64,000 nucleotides of DNA, taken from assembly GCF_030052815.1 (NCBI RefSeq), contig NC_079510.1:38102358-38166357 (forward strand), given 5' to 3'. How positions within the stretch are numbered: the first letter of the stretch is position 1; every line of letters begins with the position of its first letter. Positions 1 to 11,830 of the stretch are shown here, in pieces. The notes below the pieces were generated by a model, which saw only the letters and a program-made list of their open reading frames with translations, was not told where the DNA came from and searched no databases. Origin of the DNA: Hevea brasiliensis. Taxonomy: Eukaryota; Streptophyta; Magnoliopsida; Malpighiales; Euphorbiaceae. A program made the translations under genes and the position numbers.

Positions 1-445
1 TTGTCTAAGCACTTAGATTCTTGTCTCCGTTGTGTTATAAATAATTCAACTAGTTAATAATGTGTTGAACTACAAGGAAGTGTATGATCCATGGTTTCTG
101 GAAAAGACTGAAACTCTTGGTGTCTCAAGATGAGGCGCCATATATCCATTCTGATGAATCTCAGAACACCATGATTCATTGGTGCAACTCAGCATATGCA
201 TTGGTGTTTCAAGGAAACTATTGAATCCTTGCAATTAATACATATACTTTCCAACTATGCCTCCATGGACTTACGAATAACATTCAAAATGATAGATCCA
301 TCAAATTAAGATCATATTCTGAAAATAATGTGTTATAGATAAGGTCATGATGCATTCAACTAGATGATTACCTTTATTTATCTCAAATCTCAATTAACAG
401 TAATTTGATCTTTTAAGCTTATGAGCTCTGTTATTCTTTATGCAG
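1..445 (+). other. Probable intron upstream of the ankyrin-repeat terminal exon
   Basis: AT-rich, with stops in all frames and no convincing coding stretch. It ends in a pyrimidine-rich tract followed by TGCAG at 441-445, a good 3' splice site that opens directly into the ankyrin-repeat reading frame. I therefore read it as the 3' part of the last intron of that gene. Earlier exons lie outside the window. Confidence 0.55.
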
Positions 446-1774
446 GTAGTTAAAGATCTTATAGCCTCCTTTGATATTATCAATTCCACAGACCATTTAG
501 GGAACACAGCATTGCATATTGCTGCTTACAGGGGTCAATTATCTGTGGTTGAAGCTTTGATTGTTGCATCTCCCTCGTTGATCTCTTCAACAAACAATGC
601 TGGAGAAACCTTTCTTCATGTGGCTGTGTCTGGATTCCAAACTCCTGCCTTTAAAAGATTGGATCGGCAGATTGAGCTTATGAAGCAGTTGATATGTGGG
701 AAATTTTTCAATGTGGAAGACATCATCAATGCCAAAAGTAATGATGGAAGGACTGCACTCCACACAGCCATCACTGGGAATGTTCACTCTGATCTTGTGC
801 AGCTCCTGATGTCTGCTCAGTCAATAAATGTGAATGTCCGTGATGCGGATGGGATGACCCCTCTTGACCTCCTTAAGCAACGGCCAGATTATGTGTCATC
901 AGATATTCTGATTAGGAAATTGATTTCAGCAGGTGGGATATTTGGTTGTCAGGATTATTCTGCAAGAAGAGCCATTGCCTCCCGCTTGAAGATGCAAGGT
1001 AATGGAGTCAGCCCTGGAACATCATTCAGAATCTCCGATGCAGAAATCTTCTTGTATACAGGTATTGAGATTGCATCTGACAGCAGTGCTGATCCAGCTA
1101 GTGAAGAAAGGAGTTCATATTCAACTGAACATCTAGACTCAACCAATGAGAACCAGAGCTCAACAATTAATAGGAAGTTAGGCTCTGTGAATAATGCAGC
1201 ACAACAGTTGAAAAGAGTTCTCCATTGGCCCCGTCTGAAAGAGAAAAAACCTGAAAGATTCAGGAAATCATTGGATCAAGTTTCTGTGGAATCATGCAAG
1301 AAATGCAATGGTTCAGAAGGAACTCCAACCCCACTTCGACAGAGATTCATGAAGCCCTCGTCTCCTTCTAACCACAAGAGGACACTTTCTGTTAGGAGTA
1401 ATCAATCAAGTCCAACAGCCAAGAAGAAATTTGCTTCGGGCATAATGCATGGTGTTATGCAGGCTATGCCACAATTAACTCTTCCACGTCGATCACGTTC
1501 GAGTTCATTTTCAAAATCATCCATATCTTCCCCTGGTTGGTTGGATAAACAAAAAGGAGTGTTTCTTGACAGTGATGTTGCCGGCCCATCATCTTCCAAT
1601 CAATCATTTGATGATGGAACACCAAATGTGATTGGGAAAGAAGGACCCACCATGAATAAGAAGTTGAGGAGCCAATACTTCTGTTTCGGTGCATCTGGCC
1701 TTTCTGCTAAAATCCCAGTTACCAGGCCACGACAAAGCCATAGTTCAAATCCTTCTGTTCTTTCAGTGGCTTGA
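446..1774 (+). CDS. Ankyrin-repeat protein, terminal exon (C-terminal 442 residues)
   Basis: Partial gene: the reading frame enters at a 3' splice site (CAG at 443-445) and ends at TGA 1772-1774, so the ATG at 440 is probably not a real start. The first ~145 residues hold three to four ankyrin repeats, recognisable by the consensus pieces GNTALHIAAYRGQ, GETFLHVAVSG, GRTALHTAITGN and GMTPLDLL. The remaining ~300 residues are Ser/Lys-rich, low-complexity and probably disordered, with a basic stretch around PRLKEKKPERFRKSLDQ. There is no transmembrane segment, which argues against the ACD6-like membrane ankyrin proteins. Ankyrin repeats bind protein partners; the partner and pathway cannot be told from this exon. 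One long exon carrying both the last repeats and the tail fits plant soluble ankyrin proteins. The frame is intact and the gene looks functional. Confidence 0.85.
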   Translation, partial: VVKDLIASFDIINSTDHLGNTALHIAAYRGQLSVVEALIVASPSLISSTNNAGETFLHVAVSGFQTPAFKRLDRQIELMKQLICGKFFNVEDIINAKSNDGRTALHTAITGNVHSDLVQLLMSAQSINVNVRDADGMTPLDLLKQRPDYVSSDILIRKLISAGGIFGCQDYSARRAIASRLKMQGNGVSPGTSFRISDAEIFLYTGIEIASDSSADPASEERSSYSTEHLDSTNENQSSTINRKLGSVNNAAQQLKRVLHWPRLKEKKPERFRKSLDQVSVESCKKCNGSEGTPTPLRQRFMKPSSPSNHKRTLSVRSNQSSPTAKKKFASGIMHGVMQAMPQLTLPRRSRSSSFSKSSISSPGWLDKQKGVFLDSDVAGPSSSNQSFDDGTPNVIGKEGPTMNKKLRSQYFCFGASGLSAKIPVTRPRQSHSSNPSVLSVA

Positions 1775-2325
1775 TGAAAACCAAAAAAGCTATGCTCTTG
1801 CAGTGATTCAGGAGTCATAGAAAGAAAGGAGCCCAAATCTGAAAGCCCAGAAGGAAGCAAGCAGTAAACTAGAAGAAGATTAACAAACTCCCTAGCTGTT
1901 TCCTTCGTGTTGCATGTCTTTTCCTTTGTAGAAGGTTGTCTTGTTGAATATGAGAAGGCCATGTAATCGTACTTAAAACTTTCTCTGAAAGTACATCCTG
2001 TGCTTTATGTTGCTTAAAGTAGTGGAGAAGTGTGGTATTCTGAGCAGTTAAGCACTTATTTTCTTCTTCCATTTGTTTTTTTCATTCGACTAGGAAAATA
2101 GAAGTGATTGGCACCTTGGCAGTCGAGTTTGCAAGAAAGAGGAAAGTATGCTTCAGTTAGGAGTAGAAGAAGACTGCTGATAAGTGTCTGAAGTCGAAAT
2201 GTTTTATGTGAAACCAGGGAACCATAATCTAAATTGCTTGCTTAGTTAAAAGCTGGGAAATGCTCTTTTTCTGAAATTGCAAGGAAGAACCATAAAGACC
2301 TTGGCTAAGTGATGGTGAAGACTGC

Positions 2326-2331
2326 AATAAA
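2326..2331 (+). terminator. Candidate polyadenylation signal of the ankyrin gene
   Basis: AATAAA, followed at once by a second AATAAA-like string in an AT-rich context, about 550 bp after the stop codon. Sequence up to here has a more balanced base composition than the very AT-rich DNA that follows, consistent with a 3' UTR of about 0.5 kb. The plant signal is degenerate, so this is only a plausible site. Confidence 0.35.
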
Positions 2332-2582
2332 TTAATAAAAATAATTATGTTAGCTTGATAAAATATATAAAATGCATCAAAATATATAAAATACATCAAA
2401 CTGAGATAAGGATATCTCGCTCTTTATAAGAAATTTAGAATAGGCAAAGTTTAGTGTGAGGAATAAATTTTCCTTAAACCTGAAAAATCTGCCAAAAACG
2501 GTTTCTATTCTCTGACTTTGTGTTTTATTACATTGACATTGACCCTATATATTTCCACTTGCATAAATAAATTGAAAGGAGC

Positions 2583-2908
2583 TAGTTTTAGATTTGTTTA
2601 GCTATTTTATGGTAAAGTTTATTTCATTTGCAAATGAATTTAATAATAGAATTTATTTATAAATAAATTTTTTTATTTAATATATTTTATGTCAAATATG
2701 AAATTTATTTTAAATCAATTGAATTTTATATTTGAAATAAATAAAATAATATATAATAAGAGGATAATTTTATCACTTTTAAAATATATATGATTTTAAG
2801 TTTAAAATTCATTTACGAATTCTATCAATCTTAATGAAATTTGGTTTAATTATAATAAATTTCATAGAATTGATTACTAAAAATTTCAAATAATTTTTTC
2901 TTCAAATC
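2583..2908 (-). mobile_element. Truncated MITE copy, inverted next to a complete copy
   Basis: This block is the approximate reverse complement of the interior of the neighbouring element at 2909-3390. For example, TTTTAGATTTGTTTAGCT near 2588 pairs with AGCTAAACAAGATCTAAAA near 3304. It lacks the outer end with the GTATTTGGTATAAATG terminal motif. No coding capacity. Confidence 0.55.
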
Positions 2909-3390
2909 AAATACTAAGGTAATATTTGGTATAAATGAATTTCATAAAATTTTGTAAAATTCATTTATAATCTAAAATTTTAGTATTTGGTTTAAATAAA
3001 ATTCATTTAGAATTCATGATAATCAATTCCATGAAATTTATTATAACTAAACCAAATTCCATCAAAATTGATAAAATTTATAAATAAATTTTAAATTTAA
3101 AATCATATATATTTCAAGTGACAAAATTATTATCTTATTATATATTATTTTATTTTATTTTATTTATTTCAAACACAAAATTCATTTCATTTGAAATGAA
3201 TTTCATATTTAATATAAAATATGCCAAATAAAAAAATTTATTTGTAAATGAATTCTATCATGGAATTCATTTGTAAATGAAATGAATTTTACTATAGAAT
3301 TGAGCTAAACAAGATCTAAAATTTTAAATTTATAAATGAATTTCACAAAATTCTATAAAACCCATTTATACCAAATACTACCTTAATGAC
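2909..3390 (+). mobile_element. MITE-like element with ~55 bp terminal inverted repeats
   Basis: The left end reads AAGGTAATATTTGGTATAAA and the right end is its near reverse complement, ending TTTATACCAAATACTACCTT; the similarity extends about 55 bp inward. The flanks are TAA on the left and TTA on the right, close to but not identical with the TWA target duplication of PIF/Harbinger (Tourist) elements. About 480 bp, AT-rich and non-coding. A diverged relative of the interior occurs at about 16250-16430. Confidence 0.6.
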
Positions 3391-4505
3391 TTTTCTCTCT
3401 CTCTCTCATAAACTCATTTAAATTTTCCTTGTAAATATGAAAGTGAGACTGTGACGGAATAAATCTATTAATTCTTTGATTCCAGTTAGCCAAAGAGATC
3501 TTGAACTTAAAAATAGATTATAAAAGCTAAAAAAAGAGTATCTTGAGCAATTTCGATAATCCAACATGAGCTACATGAGTTTCCAGTGATTTACTGAATA
3601 AATTGATAAGTCGAGCATTTCTAGCTCACTAAGCAAAATCAATGATTATTTGATAATGACAGGTAAAAAATAAAGTTCTATTAAATAGCATTTTCACGTG
3701 GTAAAATCTCTAAAAAAATATATGGTTATATTTATAATGAATATATTTTAATTATTAATTATAATAAATTTATGTGAATTTTATTATAATTAATATTTAT
3801 AATAAAATTATTATGCAATGTATTATTATATGTAATTAAAAATTATTCGGACATGAGAAAATTGTAAATCATCAATTAAGTTGATCATTGATGTCATGTT
3901 AGATTTTCACGGACGTCGGCATAAAATTGGTGATCCGCACATGAAAGCAAGTAGGTTTCACGGGTACAGCTAGCCGCAGGACTAAAAAGTGGGGCAGCAG
4001 GCAGCTGATTTGATTGAGACCAGAACAGCCACAAAACTAGGCCTCCATTGTTGAACACATCAATTTTTAAGATGTATAACAAATAAACAAAAAGATTTTC
4101 AGATTTTTTTTATTAATAAAACTATATATAAAATAAAAATAATGAGAAGAAATTGAATTCCCATTGTTTGAAAGCTTAACATATTACCAATTTGTGATTG
4201 GCTAACACAACAAATTAAAATTTCAAAAAAGGTCAAGTGAAGCAATCTATGGCATATAGCATTGACTATAAATTCCAAGTCTTTGTGCTGCTTCGGCAGA
4301 ATTTTCCAAGCAAATGCATTCCAATGGTAGCTCGTTCTTTTTTCCTGTGATTATACGTTTTCTGGTGGCGGGAGCAACAATGGGTGGGTGGCCAAAAGCC
4401 CACTTGAAGGCCAACAAATAAACATGCCAAGATTCAATCATACACCCATTCCCATGGGTCTCACACTCAGAGAACTTTAGAAGAAAGTTGAGATGGGAGG
4501 AATTT
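3391..4505. other. Intergenic, nothing recognised
   Basis: AT-rich with two slightly more GC-balanced islands (about 3890-4040 and 4240-4470). They carry only short minus-strand ORFs of 62-64 codons without recognisable motifs. I see no gene, RNA or clear repeat boundary. Confidence 0.5.
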
Positions 4506-4510
4506 TTATT

Positions 4511-5160
4511 TGGTAATTTATTATTTAATTTTTGTATTTTGATCGATATTAAAATTTGATTTTTATTTTTTAAAAATTAAATGATTTAGTCTATTATTTA
4601 TACTTTTATTTAAATTACTATTAGTTTAAGTGAAAAAATAAATATATATTTTATTTAATTAGTAAAAATTTATTATTTAGTCTTTAAATTTTGACTGATA
4701 TTATAATTTAATCTCTATATTTTAAAATTTGAATGATTTAATCCATATATTTGGGAATTATTGAAATCATTCAAATATGTTTTTTTTCTTATTAACTTTG
4801 TTCTTAATAAAAAATTTTCTTGAATTATTTTTATAAAAACATAAAGAATTAATTTATTTGATAATAATTAATTTTAATTGAAATGAAACATAAACGAGTG
4901 ATAAAATCATTTAATTTCTATAATAGGGACCAAATTATAATATTAGTCAAACTCTAAGGGTCAAATAATAAATTTTCTTAATTAAACCCTTAATTAAATA
5001 AATGATATATTTATCTTTATACTTAAATTAATGACAATATTAGACGAAATGACCTCTAATTTTGATGAAAACATAATTGAGGGACTAAATTATTCAATTT
5101 TTAAAATATAAAAATCAAGCTATTATAATTCAAGTACCAAATAATAATTTTTTATTTTAT
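4511..5160. repeat. Long palindromic AT-rich repeat (MITE-like)
   Basis: The left arm carries the phrases TTAAAAATTAAATGATTTAG and ATTTAGTCTTTAAATTTTGA. The right arm repeats them as reverse complements, such as CTAAATTATTCAATTTTTAA. The two arms span nearly the whole 650 bp. Blocks of similar style, built on ATTTAGTCC-like motifs, lie near 48365-49180, 51826-52510 and 57120-57450. Confidence 0.5.
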
Positions 5161-6156
5161 TTTATTAATAGCCCTGATAAGTATGTGAGAAACTATTCAA
5201 ATAAAGGAATTAAACCCTGATATTATATTAAAAATTCAAAACCAACCTTAAAATTTAAATGCTGATAATAAAAAGGTTAATAAGTTATTAAGAGGTTTCA
5301 TAGTTTCTAACAAATGATGTGTGATAAGAGATAAAGAAGATTTCTTCTATTATTAAAAAAAAAAAGAAAATGTTAATGTTTTATTTGATTCAATCAATGG
5401 CTAAGATCATCAATGGATGATTAACAATCAAATATTAAAATATTAAAAATTAAAAATTTTAATTTTCGGTGACACAATTAAAATTTTATGTCATTAGCAA
5501 TGTATTTTTAATTTTAAATAAAATATTAAAATTAATAATCAACCACTATAACACTAAATCTCATCCCGTGGACTTACTATATTCGTTGACCGTCGTGTTA
5601 TAATATAGTTATCCGTTATTATACCATAGTTATCCGTTAATTAGTCAACCACTGGACCGTTCACAATAAATTTTAAAGAAAATTATTATTTAATTCCACT
5701 GCGCGGTCGATAGAGGATAAGGGAATGGAGTCATCACCTTACCCTGTGACGGCATGGGTGACTTGAGATATCCCATTTTGTGATGCACGTTGCAGGTTAT
5801 GGAGATTTTTATTACATGAGATTGCAGGACTCAAGAGGCTTTCATTTTTAGATTAAGAGACGGTAGGTGAAATTAAGTCGAGATAATGTGTAATATATTT
5901 TATTTTTTAAAATATAAAAATTAAATATTTTATATTTTAAAAAAATAAAAATAAAGTTATTAATAATTATAAAATTAAAAAAAAATTAAATAATAATTTA
6001 TTTTAAGCACCATTTATTTTATAAAAAATAATTTATATATAAAAAAATATTTTTTATGAAAATTTGAAAATAATTATATGTGTTTATTTTATATATGTAT
6101 AAATGTGTTGGTATTTTAATAAAATTATTAAAATTAAAAAAAATGACATAATTATG

Positions 6157-6157
<1 letters not shown>

Positions 6158-6199
<42 letters not shown>

Positions 6200-6200
6200 T
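6158..6200. repeat. (ATT)n microsatellite
   Basis: About fourteen uninterrupted ATT units. Confidence 0.95.
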
Positions 6201-7689
6201 AAAGAATCAAATTTGTACAGCTAGAAAAGCAATTGGTCCAAGTTGCTGTAATCTAGGAAGTTGAGTGACAAACAAAGTATCTTCTCTTAATTAATTATTT
6301 TGAGCAAAGTCCAGATTGGCGAGAAGTTGCAATATTGTATTTTTATAATAAGATACAAATTAAAGTCATCCGCCAAATTAAAAATCAATAATAACGGTTC
6401 TCATTGACATGTGTTTCGTGTTTTCTCATCATATCAACATTAAACACGAAACCACTTTGCTGTTAATTTCTTTTTTAGTTTTTTAAAATTTTAAACGCCC
6501 ATGCAATGATGTGATGCTTAGAATTCACTGCTCTCCACGTACATCATACACAAATGATATTAAATATTTATTTTAAGGTTAAATGATTAAAAAATATATA
6601 ATTTTTTTGATAAAATTTTCATTTTTATTTAAAAATTTTAATTTTATTAATTTAATTCTTAAATTGATAAAATTGTCATTTAATTAAATTAAATATTATT
6701 TTGATTAATTTCTCTTTCATATAATTAGATTTCTTTTGGTTATGTTACTTTTATTTCATTTTTTTTTGGTTTTAAGTCATAAATTTAAATAAAATATGAG
6801 AAATATGTGAATTACAAGTATAAATATAGAGAGAAATTTTGAAAGTTAAAATAAAAATAAAAGATATATTGTTTAATTTTTAAATATTTTTTATCAATAA
6901 AAAATTTGCTAAAATTAATGAACAAAGTAATAAAAAGGATTTGGTAAAATTGATGATAAACAAAAATAAAATAAATTATTGTTTTTATCGAATCTATCGT
7001 TAAAATTAAAAACAATATGAAAATTATTTAGGATTAAATTGCAAAGATTCAGTTTTTTTTTATCATTTAATCTTATTTAAATATTTAACTTATTATATTA
7101 TATAAAAAGTTCAATTCTTAAATTATTAGTCTGATAATATATTTTTTCTTCAAACATAGTTATGAATAAAAAATATAATTATTTATAAATAACTAATAAT
7201 AACAAGATTAAAAAAATATAAATCATAATTCTTTCTAAAATTTTTTATTAAATTGAAATTTGAAACACTTTAATTATGAATAAGAGAATAATGGACGTCA
7301 TGGAATCATTTTGGAAAAAAAAATCAATTATTAAATTATTAGTCTAATAATATATTTTTTTTCCTTCAACCCTAATTATGAATAAAAATATAATCATTTA
7401 TGAATAAATAATAATATAACAATATTAAAAAATATAGATCATAATTCTTTTTAAAAATTTTTTTATTGTAATTAATATGATTAAAATATTATTATTTTAT
7501 ATGCAGTTATTTGATGTAATATGTATCTTAATAATAAAAAATATAAAATCTTCTTTTCGGTTGTTTAGGATTGTTAATTAATTTTAAAAATTTATATTAA
7601 CTATAGCTAATTATTTAAATTTAATTCAAATTGAATAAAGATTAATACTTAATTACTTAATAAAAGATTAATTATTAATATGTGTACTA

Positions 7690-7692
7690 AAA

Positions 7693-7742
<50 letters not shown>
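7690..7742. repeat. Compound (AAT)n-(ATT)n microsatellite
   Basis: About nine AAT units run straight into about eight ATT units. The locus is thus a perfect inverted repeat that could form a hairpin. Confidence 0.9.
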
Positions 7743-7745
<3 letters not shown>

Positions 7746-8154
7746 TCTATTTTAAAAATGGAAAATTATTTATTTTTATAAATAAATTTCAAAATACATT
7801 TTAAAAAAAATGCATAAAGAGAAAAAAAATATTTTTTATTATATGAAGCAAAATTTATTAGTATTTGTGTAAATTTAATCAATTAGCTGTAATTAAAATA
7901 AACCATTTAAAATTAAGATATAATTGCAAAAAAATTTTGAATTTTTTTATTATTAGCGTCTTCAGTCACATATAAAAAATAATATTTTTACATAATTAAT
8001 CGTCGCCTCAACATTTTTAATTTTTAATTTTAACCATGCATTATAATTATAAAAAACTTTTAAAATTAGGCTAAATTATAAAAAAAAAAGAAAGAAAGAG
8101 ATTGAATATACTTATAAAAGTGATGAAGATTTAAATTTTTTGGATAATGAGGTC

Positions 8155-8222
<68 letters not shown>
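8155..8222. repeat. Poly(A) followed by (AT)n
   Basis: About 18 A residues followed by about 25 AT units. Confidence 0.95.
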
Positions 8223-8223
<1 letters not shown>

Positions 8224-11200
8224 ATTTTATTTAGGTAAAATTTCCCTCTCAAGCAGTGATCTCTTTCAATCAAACATGGTTTGTTTGTTGAATGGAAAAC
8301 AAAGAATAGATGTGGACAAAATTATTTTAAAAGCGTTGAGTTGAAGACTGTACAGAGGAAAAAGAAAAGGAACCTAATTTCTATGGGCTGTTTGTTCGGA
8401 TAGAAATTTCGAAACATTTTCCGGCGGTCAATGCTCCACATGATCAGAATTATAAAATTCTTTCCACTTGGAATGATTTGCCAAGTAACCATGGAGTCTT
8501 TTTATTTAATAATTTATTATATTTAAATTACCCATCAAAGTATAATTAATCTACAATTGTCCGATGTACTTAAGAGAAGTATATAATTAATCTACGTCTT
8601 AATTGGTGTCAATTTAGCTGAACTGTCTTCGTGTTCATAGCGACAAAATTTGAAGTGTCATACAGTCTAAGATGAGATTTTTAAGGAGCAATTCATGCAG
8701 GTCAAATAGTAGAAAATTTCCCACTATTTTCTATCTTTTTGTCCCTTTATTTTTATTTTAAAAAATAAATTAAAATAAAAAAATTTATGTATTTGAAGTT
8801 TTTTTAAAATGATTGAAATAATTAATAAGTGAAATAAATATATCTATTTTACATATTTTGCTCTTATTTATAAATAAATAAATAAAACTTTAAGGTTTTG
8901 TTAGAAAATATATTAACTGTTTAATAACTATTAGCTATTTTAATAGTTGTTAGATATTAGTAGTTAGTGGTTAACTATTTATATAATGATTGAATTTATA
9001 ATAAAAGTGTTCGGTAAAAATAATTATTATATTAATTATTAAATATAAAAATAATGATATTATCTTATTCACTCTAGTTAAAATATTTTCTCAAACTCTA
9101 AAAATTAGAATCATTAACTTTTTATAAATCACTCTTTCAACTTTTAAAAGTTATTATAAGCTACTGAATAATATAATAAAATATTAAATATCACCTTAAA
9201 AATTATTGCTAAACATGACCTAACTAAAAATTCTTTCAGTATTTAATAGAAAATTTCATTAAATGAAATTAATTCTTGTAAAATTATTTATTTTTTTGCA
9301 TGAATTATTTCTTTTAAAATGATTTATTTTTTATTAAAAAAATGAATTTTAATAATCATAAACTTTTCAAATATAAAAATTAATTAAAAAGATTTTAAAT
9401 TAATTAAATTCTTTTATTTATGGACTTTCCAAATATCTCCATAGTGATTTGTGATTATGTTTTCTTTTTGATAATTATAATTAATGATACCTTCAGGTGA
9501 GTTTTAACACATTAGAATTAATTTTGATCTTAAATAATTCAAAAGAAGAATGATATTTCAGATGATTTTAATGCATTAAAAATAAATTCTTTCTCAAATA
9601 ATTTTAAAATATATATTTTTAATTACTTTAATAAATTTAAAATTTATAATTAATTTTAAAATAATTATTAACAGAATTAAATATTAATTAACAAATGATT
9701 ATTAACTCTCGTGCCAATGAACAAAGGGTTGTCTTGTTGGCATATCATTGTGTGTAACAGCATTAATCAATTCATTCGTCAAGCCTTTGCCCAACGAATG
9801 TGACGAATTAGTAATTTATTTCAGAATTATTTATCACATCAATTTCAAGGAATTTCAGTGCACTTGCATAAATTCAAGCATTAATTAGATAGATATTTAA
9901 CATATGAAAGAAGACAAGCACCTCTAAACCCTAATTATCGCACAACTTAGCCTGTTTTCCATTCTAAAAAAAAAAATTACATCCATTTCAAAATAATATA
10001 AATATTTTATTGGATGAAGAAATAAAGTTAAAATAATTTTTATATAAAGTTAAAATAATTTTAATATAAAAATTAATTATAATATTACTTAAAAAAGAAA
10101 AACTAAACTGATAAAAAAATAAATAATAATGCAACATAAATTGTAAAGAGTTTTAAGAACTTTCGTTCTTTCTTTTAGTAAGAAAAAAAAAATCTTGGAG
10201 ATAATTAGAGTTACAATTGTGGGTAGGCTGTTGTCCACCATTTGAAATGGGCATACAATCATCACAAAGCAAGAACATTTATGCATATGCCAATTAAATG
10301 AGAGCAATATGGTGAGTAATTTTGATGATTGTTTTGCTGATATAAGTTGCAAATTTTGATTGTAATTTAATTTAATTTAATTTATGTGGGATAAATTTAT
10401 AAAAAAAATATTATATAGTTTCGCATTTTGATACATAAGAGACTATGGTTTGATTTTGGTCACTAGCAAATATATTCCGATTGTTAGTTATCATTAAATA
10501 GTATTAACGTGGTGAATATGTAGCGCGGTGAATATGTAGCGCGAATATGGTAGCACGTGTTCACCACATAAATACTATATAGGTATCATTTAAACATTAT
10601 ATCTATCATGTGTAGACACATCAACGTGACATTACAAAATTTACTATTCAAAATGATTTAATCTAAATCTTGCAAGATAAGCCCTCATGAGATAACACTA
10701 AGAATTGCAGTCCCATGACTTTGCCAAATGTAGTCTTATAGATATTTAATTGAGTCTTGGACATCATATGTAATGTATCTTTCATCTATAGAACTAGGCA
10801 TTGAGGCCAAAACTGTGTATTATTTTGTGTTTAAATGGGGAAAATATATATGCACCAAACCAAAGTGGTTTGAACAGAAAAGGTCAATTGTTAGCTATCT
10901 TCTAATTATAATTGAATTGAATTTATATTTTTAATAAACATAAATTAAATATCTCAAGTGTTCACAAATTTAATATTCTTTAGCATATTCAAAACAACAA
11001 CCTAAACATGAGTTCCACTACTACAAGAAAACACTATAGTTAAACATATTAATTTTAAATTTTAAAAAAAAAATAAAAATAAATAAATAGCATCTAAGAA
11101 GAATAATTTCCAACACAGAGAATAATAATACATGTTTTCATAATTATTCACACTATTATATACTTATGGTGAGAAGTATTTTTAATCAATTTACACATAT

Positions 11201-11718
11201 TAAAATTAAATTTCTTTGTAAATGATTTTATAAAAAATTATTTTCTTATTAATTTAATACATTCAAAATTTTTAAATAATTTTACATTATATTTTTAGGT
11301 CAAAATTTGTTTGATTATTTATTACAGAGATAATTATACAATATACTAAAAGCATTAATTTTTAATGCTCTTTTAGACACAATTTTTTAATTTTTTCATA
11401 TTTTTAAAGATTAAAATTCATAATTTTATGTAAAAAAAAATATGTGTTTCAACATAATACGATAATTCCTCTAAGGTGTGAAACCTATAATGCATTCATA
11501 CTCTATAAAAAAAGATCTCAGAATTGAAGCCAATACTAGGAAAAGTACAGTGTTTAATTAGATTGAGAGCCAGCTAGTGGGTTTTGGGTTTCTTGGAATT
11601 TTCTCAAGAAATAAGGAGAGCTCGTGTTTTTTGTTGCTTTAAAAAAAAAAAATAACTATTTTCGTTCCTACGAAGAACTTTCAAAAGTCAAACAAAAAAC
11701 AGGTCTCTCTCTCTTGTT

Positions 11719-11726
11719 TATAAATA
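11719..11726 (+). promoter_or_regulatory. TATA box of the LHT1-like gene
   Basis: TATAAATA about 105 bp upstream of the start codon, followed by a C/T-rich leader of the kind usual in plant 5' UTRs. The position suggests transcription starting near 11750. Confidence 0.65.
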
Positions 11727-11830
11727 GAGAATGTCCAGTGGCTAGTAAGTTCATATTTGCATACACTTATTAATTACCAATCTCTCTTCTTGTCCTTGGT
11801 TTATCTGTGAATTCTTGGCTTTGTAGAGAC

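Larger units (their letters stand above)
5161..11718. other. AT-rich intergenic region with microsatellites
   Basis: About 6.5 kb of very AT-rich DNA. It holds three microsatellites listed separately, a less AT-rich patch at about 5550-5870, and a short duplication of GTGAATATGTAGCGCG around 10512-10541. All ORFs are short, low-complexity and AT-driven. No gene is supported. Confidence 0.6.

Noticed and set aside
440..445. ATG at 440 as the ankyrin gene start
   Set aside because: It overlaps a good 3' splice site (TGCAG), and the frame begins in the middle of an ankyrin repeat array.
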